Shown in pieces: positions 58,881 through 64,000 of a stretch of 64,000 bases of DNA. Each line of letters opens with the position of its first letter. Position 1 is the first letter of the stretch. The DNA comes from Oscillibacter faecalis_A (GTDB taxonomy: Bacteria; Bacillota; Clostridia; Oscillospirales; Oscillospiraceae), in contig NZ_JARFXX010000006.1 in NCBI RefSeq assembly GCF_029218125.1, positions 62,001 to 126,000 on the forward strand, in the 5' to 3' direction. The notes under the pieces were generated by a model. The model ran no database searches. It was not told the origin of the DNA and saw only the letters and a list, made by a program, of their open reading frames with translations. A program made the position numbers and the translations under genes.

Positions 58881-59111
58881 ATGAAACTTGCTGTTACGAT
58901 TTTACAGTTGCTTTGCGGTCTGGCGATCATTCTGATCGTGCTGTTCCAGTCCGGCAAGAGCGAGGGCCTGTCCGGCGCCATCGGCGGCGTGGCTGATTCC
59001 TTCCTTGCCAAGAACAAGGCTCGGACCATTGATGCTAAGCTGGCCCGCGCGACCAAGTGGTTCGGCGCGGTGTTTCTGGTGCTCACTATGGCGCTGCTGA
59101 TCATGAACTGA
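58881..59111 (+). CDS. secG: Preprotein translocase subunit SecG
   Basis: Accessory subunit of the SecYEG channel. 76 residues with two membrane helices (AVTILQLLCGLAIILIVLF and FGAVFLVLTMALLI), separated by the conserved QSGKSEGLSGAIGG loop, which identifies SecG. ATG 58881 follows TTGGAGG. A single gene ended by a strong terminator. Confidence 0.95.
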   Translation: MKLAVTILQLLCGLAIILIVLFQSGKSEGLSGAIGGVADSFLAKNKARTIDAKLARATKWFGAVFLVLTMALLIMN

Positions 59112-59120
59112 TTTTTACTT

Positions 59121-59161
59121 AAAAAAGAGCGTGCGTAGATTTTCTACGCACGCTCTTTTTT
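59121..59161 (+). terminator. Terminator of secG
   Basis: GAGCGTGCGTAGA/TCTACGCACGCTC stem with flanking A and T runs, nine bases after the stop; also a good leftward terminator by symmetry. Confidence 0.9.
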
Positions 59162-59281
59162 CCATGTAAAACGGTACATAATGTGGCAGCAAAATCAGCG
59201 CCGGGATACGGAAATTTCACGGTTTTACATAAGCGACAGTTTTTTCAAAAAAATTTGTCGCTTTTAACGAGAGGCTTTTCC

Positions 59282-59310
59282 TTGCCTTTCTTTCAAGGCT
59301 GCGTTATAAT
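59282..59310 (+). promoter_or_regulatory. bcd-etfBA promoter
   Basis: TTGCCT, 17 bases, perfect TATAAT. Leader of about 200 bases to the bcd start. Confidence 0.72.
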
Positions 59311-59389
59311 TTTCACATAGTATCAGTGATAAAAGGCTCCGAGAGCGCAACAGGGGAGGTCTCCCGCTGTTGCATTTCTTTGAGTGCTG

Positions 59390-59407
59390 TTGTTAAAAGT
59401 CTGACAA
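59390..59407 (+). promoter_or_regulatory. Candidate Rex operator
   Basis: TTGTTAAAAGTCTGACAA matches the Rex consensus TTGTTAANNNNTTAACAA at 12 of 14 fixed positions. Rex senses NADH/NAD and represses butyryl-CoA genes in several Clostridia. Its position about 75 bases into the leader implies roadblock action or a nearer promoter. Confidence 0.5.
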
Positions 59408-59519
59408 TGGTGTTTCACGGGTACGTTCATTCGTATTGCTTACTTCGGGTCAGGGAACCCTTTGGCACCCTCCCGGGGGACTGTAATAACCGAACAAGAA
59501 ATTGTAGGAGGATCGAATC

Positions 59520-60665
59520 ATGGATTTTCATCTGACAAACGAGCAGCAGATGCTCCGCAAGATGTACCGGGAATTCGCCGAGAACGAGGTCAAGCCTCTG
59601 GCTGAGGAGATCGATGAGGAAGAGCGCTTCCCCATGGAGACCGTCGAGAAAATGGCGAAGCTGGGCATGATGGGCATCTACTTCCCCAAGGAGTACGGCG
59701 GCGCCGGCGGCGATGTTCTGTCCTATGCCATGTGCGTGGAGGAGCTGGCCAAGGTCTGCGGTACAACTGCTGTTATCGTTTCTGCACACACCTCTTTGTG
59801 CTGCGCTCCCATTTTTGAGAACGGCACCGAGGAGCAGAAGAAGAAGTATCTGCCCGACCTGCTGAGCGGCCGCAAGATCGGCGCCTTCGGCCTGACTGAG
59901 CCCAACGCCGGTACCGACGCTTCCGGCCAGCAGACCACCGCTGTCAAGAACGAGAATGGTGACTATGTCCTCAACGGCAGCAAGTGCTTCATCACCAACG
60001 GCAACGTGGCCGATACCTTCGTGGTGTTCGCCATGACCGATAAGACCAAGGGCAACCACGGCATTTCCGCCTTCATCGTGGAAAAGAGCTTCCCCGGCTT
60101 CTCTACCGGCAAGCACGAGAAGAAGATGGGCATTCGCGGCTCCTCCACCTGCGATCTGATCTTTGAGGACTGCGTAGTTCCCAAGGAGAATCTGCTGGGT
60201 AAGGAAGGCAAGGGCTTCAAGATCGCCATGCAGACGCTGGATGGCGGTCGTATCGGCATCGCCTCTCAGGCTCTGGGTCTGGGCGAGGGCGCTGTCAACG
60301 AGGCCATTAAGTATACGCAGGAGCGTGTTCAGTTCGGCCGCCGCCTGAGCCAGTTCCAGAACACCCAGTTCCAGCTGGCCGATATGCACACCCGTATGCA
60401 GGCCGCGCAGTATCTGGTGTATGCCGCTGCTATGAAGAAGCAGAACCATGAGGATTACTCCATGGACGCTTCCATGGCCAAGCTGTTTGCCGCTGAGGCC
60501 GCTTCCGATGTGACCCGCCGCGCCGTGCAGCTGTTCGGCGGCTACGGCTACACCCGTGAGTATCCCGTGGAGCGCATGATGCGCGACGCCAAGATCACCG
60601 AGATCTATGAGGGTACTTCTGAGGTCCAGCGCATGGTTATTTCCAGCCGCTTGGGCGTGAAATAA
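59520..60665 (+). CDS. bcd: Butyryl-CoA (short-chain acyl-CoA) dehydrogenase
   Basis: FAD enzyme reducing crotonyl-CoA to butyryl-CoA. 381 residues with FHLTNEQQMLRKMYREFAE at the start, LTEPNAGTDASG and KCFITNG in the middle domain, and FGGYGYTREYPVERMMRDAKI followed by YEGTSEVQR, whose Glu is the catalytic base. It is followed immediately by etfB and etfA, the typical bifurcating Bcd-Etf complex of butyrate producers that couples crotonyl-CoA and ferredoxin reduction to NADH. thl, crt and hbd are not in the window. The ATG follows GTAGGAGGATCG. Confidence 0.93.
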   Translation: MDFHLTNEQQMLRKMYREFAENEVKPLAEEIDEEERFPMETVEKMAKLGMMGIYFPKEYGGAGGDVLSYAMCVEELAKVCGTTAVIVSAHTSLCCAPIFENGTEEQKKKYLPDLLSGRKIGAFGLTEPNAGTDASGQQTTAVKNENGDYVLNGSKCFITNGNVADTFVVFAMTDKTKGNHGISAFIVEKSFPGFSTGKHEKKMGIRGSSTCDLIFEDCVVPKENLLGKEGKGFKIAMQTLDGGRIGIASQALGLGEGAVNEAIKYTQERVQFGRRLSQFQNTQFQLADMHTRMQAAQYLVYAAAMKKQNHEDYSMDASMAKLFAAEAASDVTRRAVQLFGGYGYTREYPVERMMRDAKITEIYEGTSEVQRMVISSRLGVK

Positions 60666-60686
60666 TTTAAGGAGGTAAAGGTTAAA

Positions 60687-61487
60687 ATGAAAATTATTGT
60701 TTCTATTAAGCAGGTTCCCGATACCTCCGGCAAGGTCGCTGTCAACCCCGATGGTACGCTGAACCGTGCTTCCATGCAGACCATCACCAACCCCGATGAC
60801 ATGAATGCTCTGGAGGCCGCCCTGAAGATCAAGGACGCCACCGGCTGCCCGGTCACCGTTGTCACCATGGGCCCCCCTCCCGCCGCCGGTATGCTGCGTG
60901 AGGCGCTGGCTATGGGCGCTGACGAGGCCTATCTGGTTTCCGCCCGCGAGTTCGGCGGTTCCGATACTTACGCTACCTCTCAGATTCTGGCTGCCGCCAT
61001 CAACAAGATTGGCGTGGAGAAGGACGATGTTGTGCTGTGCGGCCGTCAGGCTATCGACGGTGATACCGCGCAGGTCGGTCCCCAGATCGCCGAGAAGCTG
61101 CATCTGCCCCAGGTTACCTACGCCGCCGACATCCAGAAAGATGGCGATACCATTACCGTCAAGCGTATGCTGGAGGACGGTTACATGACCATCAAGGTCC
61201 ACACCCCCTGCCTGCTGACCTGCATCAAGGAGCTCAACGAGCCCCGTTACATGAGCGTCGGCGGCGTGTTTGAGGCTTATTCCAAGCCCTTGACCACGCT
61301 GGGCTATGAGGACCTGAAGGACGATCCCCTGATCGATGCTACCACCATCGGCCTGAAGGGCTCTCCCACCAACATCTTCAAGAGCTTCACGCCTCCCCAG
61401 AAGGGTGCCGGCATGATGCTGGAGGGTGCTGACAAGGCCACCTGCGAAAAGCTGGCCGGCATTCTGGCCGCCAAGCACATCATCTGA
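60687..61487 (+). CDS. etfB: Electron transfer flavoprotein beta subunit
   Basis: Binds the AMP/FAD side of Etf and interacts with NADH in bifurcating forms. 266 residues: MKIIVSIKQVPDT start, TLNRASMQTITNPDDMNALE, LCGRQAIDGDTAQVGPQIAE and PCLLTCIKELNEPRYMS. It starts 21 bases after bcd behind TTAAGGAGGTAAAGG, and etfA is 19 bases on. Forms the Bcd-EtfAB unit. Confidence 0.96.
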   Translation: MKIIVSIKQVPDTSGKVAVNPDGTLNRASMQTITNPDDMNALEAALKIKDATGCPVTVVTMGPPPAAGMLREALAMGADEAYLVSAREFGGSDTYATSQILAAAINKIGVEKDDVVLCGRQAIDGDTAQVGPQIAEKLHLPQVTYAADIQKDGDTITVKRMLEDGYMTIKVHTPCLLTCIKELNEPRYMSVGGVFEAYSKPLTTLGYEDLKDDPLIDATTIGLKGSPTNIFKSFTPPQKGAGMMLEGADKATCEKLAGILAAKHII

Positions 61488-61506
61488 GAAAGGGGATAGA
61501 AGAATT

Positions 61507-62616
61507 ATGTCTAACTTCAACAGTGCTGATATCGCTGCTTTCAAGGATGTATGGGTGTTCTGCGAGCAGCGTGAGGGCAAGCTGATGCCCACCGATTTCG
61601 AGCTGATCTCCAAGGGCCGCGACCTTGCCGACGAGCTGGGCGTGAACCTGTGCGGTCTGCTGCTGGGCGGCGAGGGCATTGAGTCCGCCGCTAAGGAGCT
61701 GGGCGGCTACGGCGCCGACAAGGTCATTGTCTGCGAGAGCCCCCTGCTGGCTACCTACACCACCGACGCCTACGCCAAGGTCATCTGCGACGTGATCGAG
61801 GACCTGAAGCCCGAGGCTTTCCTGATCGGCGCCACCAACATCGGCCGTGATCTGGGCCCCCGCTGCGCGGCCCGTCTGCACACCGGCCTGTGCGCTGACT
61901 GCACCCACCTGGACGTGGATGTTCCCAACTACATCCAGTTCCTGCGTGAGAGCTCCACGCTGGACGTGGACTCCATGAAGTGGGATATGGAGGACCGTAA
62001 CCTGAAGATGACCCGTCCTGCTTTCGGCGGTCACCTGATGGCTACCATCATCTGCCCCCGCTTCCGTCCCTGCATGGCTACTGTCCGTCCCGGCGTTATG
62101 AAGAAGAACGCCTTTGACGAGGCCAAGGCCAACGCTGTGGAGATCGTGAAGCCCAACTTCACTCTGACTGCTGAGGACATCCACACCGACGTTACCGAGG
62201 TGGTGAAGGCCGCCAAGAAGCTGGTGGACCTCATCGGCGCCGATTACATCGTGTCCGTTGGCCGCGGCATTTCCAAGGACGTTGAGGGCGGCATCAAGCT
62301 GGCTGAGGAGCTGGCTGAGGTTCTCGGCGGTGTTGTGGGCGGCTCCCGTGCCACCATCGACTCCGGCTGGCTGTCTGCCGACCATCAGGTGGGTCAGACC
62401 GGCAAGACCGTCCATCCCAAGGTGTACGTTGCTCTGGGTATCTCCGGCGCCATCCAGCACAAGGCTGGTATGCAGGATTCCGAGTGCATCATCGCCGTCA
62501 ACAAGAACGACACCGCTCCCATCTTTGAGATCGCTGACTACGGCATCTGCGGCGACCTGTTCAAGGTCACTCCCATGCTGATCGAGGCCATCAAGGCTGC
62601 CAAGGCCGCGAAGTAA
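61507..62616 (+). CDS. etfA: Electron transfer flavoprotein alpha subunit
   Basis: FAD-binding partner of EtfB. 369 residues from ATG 61507 after AAAGGGGATAG. The C-terminal FAD domain shows GGSRATIDSGW, QVGQTGKTVHP, YVALGISGAIQHKAGM and NKNDTAPIFEIADYG. The N-terminal AANH-like domain carries CGLLLGGEGI and GATNIGRDLGPRCAARLHTGL. Last gene of the bcd unit, followed by a terminator. Confidence 0.96.
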   Translation: MSNFNSADIAAFKDVWVFCEQREGKLMPTDFELISKGRDLADELGVNLCGLLLGGEGIESAAKELGGYGADKVIVCESPLLATYTTDAYAKVICDVIEDLKPEAFLIGATNIGRDLGPRCAARLHTGLCADCTHLDVDVPNYIQFLRESSTLDVDSMKWDMEDRNLKMTRPAFGGHLMATIICPRFRPCMATVRPGVMKKNAFDEAKANAVEIVKPNFTLTAEDIHTDVTEVVKAAKKLVDLIGADYIVSVGRGISKDVEGGIKLAEELAEVLGGVVGGSRATIDSGWLSADHQVGQTGKTVHPKVYVALGISGAIQHKAGMQDSECIIAVNKNDTAPIFEIADYGICGDLFKVTPMLIEAIKAAKAAK

Positions 62617-62634
62617 GCTGAAATCTAATTAAAA

Positions 62635-62670
62635 GAGCGCCATCCTTTCGGATGGCGCTCCTTTTTTATT
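62635..62670. terminator. Bidirectional terminator after etfA
   Basis: GAGCGCCATCC/GGATGGCGCTC over TTTC, followed by CTTTTTTATTTTT; leftward it ends in TTTT. It lies between convergent etfA and the transketolase pair. Confidence 0.9.
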
Positions 62671-62691
62671 TTTAAAACGGGGAAATCGGCT

Positions 62692-63666
62692 TTACTTCCG
62701 GCTGATTGCCTTTTTGACCGCGGCCACGATATTAACGGATCGGAGCCCGTACTCATCCATCAAAAAGTCCTGCGGGCCGACCTGACCGAACCGGTCCTGC
62801 ACACCGACAAATTCCTGAATGGTCGGCGCATTTTTCGCAAGGCAGTTAGCAACCACACTGCCAAGACCGCAGGTGACATTGTGATTTTCGGCGGTGACGA
62901 TGGCGCCGGTCTCCCGGGCGGCCTTGATGACCAACTCCTCATCCAGCGGCTTCCATGTAAACAGGTCGATGACCCGAACGGAGATTCCCTCTGCCTGAAG
63001 CGCCTCATAGGCTTTCAGAGCCTCGTCCACCATAATGCCGGAGGTGAGGATGGCGGCAGCATCGTGGTCGCTCTCGTGGAGGACAACGCCCTTGCCGATG
63101 GGGAACTCGGAACCGTCCTCATAGACCTTGATGATGCCCTTACGCACAAAGCGGGTGTAGGTCACGCCCTTGGTGATGCCGGGAAGCTGGCGGGTAATAC
63201 TTGCAAGCTGGGCGTAGTCAGCGGGGTCCAGCACGGTGGTCTCCGGGATGCTGAGGTACATGGCGGCGTCCTCCAGCGGCATATGGGTGCCGCCGTTGAA
63301 GGCGGCGCAGACGCCGGCATCGGAGCCCAGAACGTGTACCGTCAGTCCGGAATAGGCAGCGGACATATAAATCTGGTCATAACAGCGGCGGGAGGAAAAG
63401 GATCCGAAGGAATGGAAGAATACCTTTTTTCCGGTGGCGGCCAGACCGGCGGCAACACCGGCGGCATTACCCTCGGCAATACCGGCCTCAAGGGCGCGGT
63501 CGGGATAGTTTTTGAGAAGCTGCTTCGTATTGATGCAGCCGGTCAGGTCACAGTCCACATAGCAAATGGACTTGTCCTCGGCCATCATTTCGTTCAGGGG
63601 CAGGGCCAGCGCGTCGCGGCAGGCGCGGGAGTCCTTTTCATGCTTTCCAATCAGTTTTACGCTCAT
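62692..63666 (-). CDS. Transketolase, C-terminal subunit
   Basis: Second half of a two-chain transketolase in the non-oxidative pentose phosphate pathway. 324 residues: pyrimidine-binding domain with DCDLTGCINTKQ, ALEAGIAEGNAAGVAAGLA (Glu for thiamine activation in AGIAEGN), HSFGSFSSRRCYDQI, and the C-terminal domain VRVIDLFTWKPLDEE, TAENHNVTCGLGSVV. ATG 63666 lies eight bases after GGAGGG; an upstream ATG is inside the neighbour's intergenic DNA. It follows the N-terminal subunit by 14 bases. Confidence 0.94.
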   Translation of the reverse strand: MSVKLIGKHEKDSRACRDALALPLNEMMAEDKSICYVDCDLTGCINTKQLLKNYPDRALEAGIAEGNAAGVAAGLAATGKKVFFHSFGSFSSRRCYDQIYMSAAYSGLTVHVLGSDAGVCAAFNGGTHMPLEDAAMYLSIPETTVLDPADYAQLASITRQLPGITKGVTYTRFVRKGIIKVYEDGSEFPIGKGVVLHESDHDAAAILTSGIMVDEALKAYEALQAEGISVRVIDLFTWKPLDEELVIKAARETGAIVTAENHNVTCGLGSVVANCLAKNAPTIQEFVGVQDRFGQVGPQDFLMDEYGLRSVNIVAAVKKAISRK

Positions 63667-63680
63667 CTCTCGCACCCTCC

Positions 63681-64000
63681 TCAAGCGTTTTCAATGGCCT
63701 TCAAAGCCTTTTCGGAAGCGGCAATGGCCTCAGCCCACTGCTCCTCGCTGGGCTGGGAGGAGTGGTCATGCTTCGGTTCGGCAAAGGTCGCGCCCTTGCC
63801 CTTGCAGGTGTCCAGCACGATACAGCTGGGAACACCCTTTTTCGCGTAGGCATTCTGAATGGCGTCATAGATGGCCTGCAGGTCATGTCCGTTGATCTCC
63901 TGCGTGTAGAGGCCAAAGGACGCGGCCTTTTTGGCGAGGTCGCCGTGGGCCAGAATGTCATCTGTGGGACCGTCCAACTGATAGCCGTTTTTGTCAATAA
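63681..64000 (-). CDS. Transketolase, N-terminal subunit (partial, 5' end outside window)
   Basis: Thiamine-diphosphate-binding half of the split transketolase. Only the last 106 or so residues are present, from IDKNGYQLDGPTDDIL to KALKAIENA. NGYQLDGPTDDI and PSCIVLDTCKGKG are typical of the TPP domain, and AEPKHDHSSQPSEEQW closes it. The frame runs open off the right edge, so the start lies beyond position 64000. Encoded with the C-terminal subunit. Confidence 0.92.
   Translation of the reverse strand, partial: IDKNGYQLDGPTDDILAHGDLAKKAASFGLYTQEINGHDLQAIYDAIQNAYAKKGVPSCIVLDTCKGKGATFAEPKHDHSSQPSEEQWAEAIAASEKALKAIENA

Larger units (their letters stand above)
59162..59519 (+). other. Structured bcd leader and upstream region
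   Basis: No gene. A terminator-like hairpin lies at 59231-59266 (AAGCGACA/TGTCGCTT). The promoter at 59282-59310 starts a leader of about 200 bases. The leader has a 12-pair hairpin at 59347-59373 (GCAACAGGGGAG with CTCCC-G-CTGTTGC), a Rex-like operator at 59390-59407, and a GGGT/ACCC hairpin near 59450-59465. I recognise no riboswitch class in it. Confidence 0.55.

Overview
The window comes from the chromosome of a GC-rich, anaerobic, spore-forming Firmicute, most likely an Oscillospiraceae/Oscillospirales member (Oscillibacter, Flavonifractor and relatives). The evidence is the spoIIAA-spoIIAB-sigF operon, the glycyl-radical ribonucleotide reductase (nrdD/nrdG), a butyryl-CoA dehydrogenase-Etf cluster, Gram-positive LexA boxes, a T-box and a lysine riboswitch, and strong AGGAGG ribosome binding sites. 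There is no rRNA, tRNA, CRISPR, insertion sequence or prophage: this is core chromosome with small accessory patches.

Layout. 0-1.1 kb: smpB and a cyclophilin on the minus strand. 1.4-14.3 kb: a purine cluster, purE-C-F-M-N, a PurO-type IMP cyclohydrolase, a stand-alone AICAR transformylase, purD, purL and fhs. It takes PRPP to IMP except for the PurB step, and fhs makes the formyl-THF used by PurN and PurH. 14.4-19.1 kb: alkA, the spoIIA sporulation operon, and a leftward DNA-repair operon (40-residue membrane peptide, radical SAM protein, DUF4130 protein) under a promoter carrying two LexA boxes. 19.1-25.1 kb: threonine aldolase, a DUF4358 lipoprotein, an MBOAT/DHHW acyltransferase pair and small unknowns. 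25.2-34.1 kb: T-box-alaS, cupin, HIT protein, then the str operon (L7Ae-like, rpsL, rpsG, fusA, tuf). 34.4-37.7 kb: nrdD-nrdG-XRE with NrdR-like boxes. 37.9-43 kb: M18 aminopeptidase, LURP-one protein, rimM-trmD and a BaiN/HI0933-type flavoprotein. 43.1-46.2 kb: a lysine riboswitch and an amino-acid ABC transporter that it probably makes a lysine importer. 46.3-56.5 kb: ftsH, a 59-residue membrane peptide, rpoB-rpoC. 56.6-59.1 kb: a frameshifted gene, a polysaccharide deacetylase, lexA and secG. 59.3-62.6 kb: bcd-etfB-etfA behind a structured leader with a Rex-like operator. 62.7-64 kb: split transketolase, cut by the window end.

Most interesting: the two-box SOS operon headed by a tiny membrane peptide (a candidate SOS division inhibitor beside an uncharacterised repair pair), the non-homologous split of PurH, the lysine riboswitch assigning a transporter's substrate, the Rex-like site and unassigned leader before bcd, the odd smpB start, and the isolated 59-residue membrane peptide between ftsH and rpoB.
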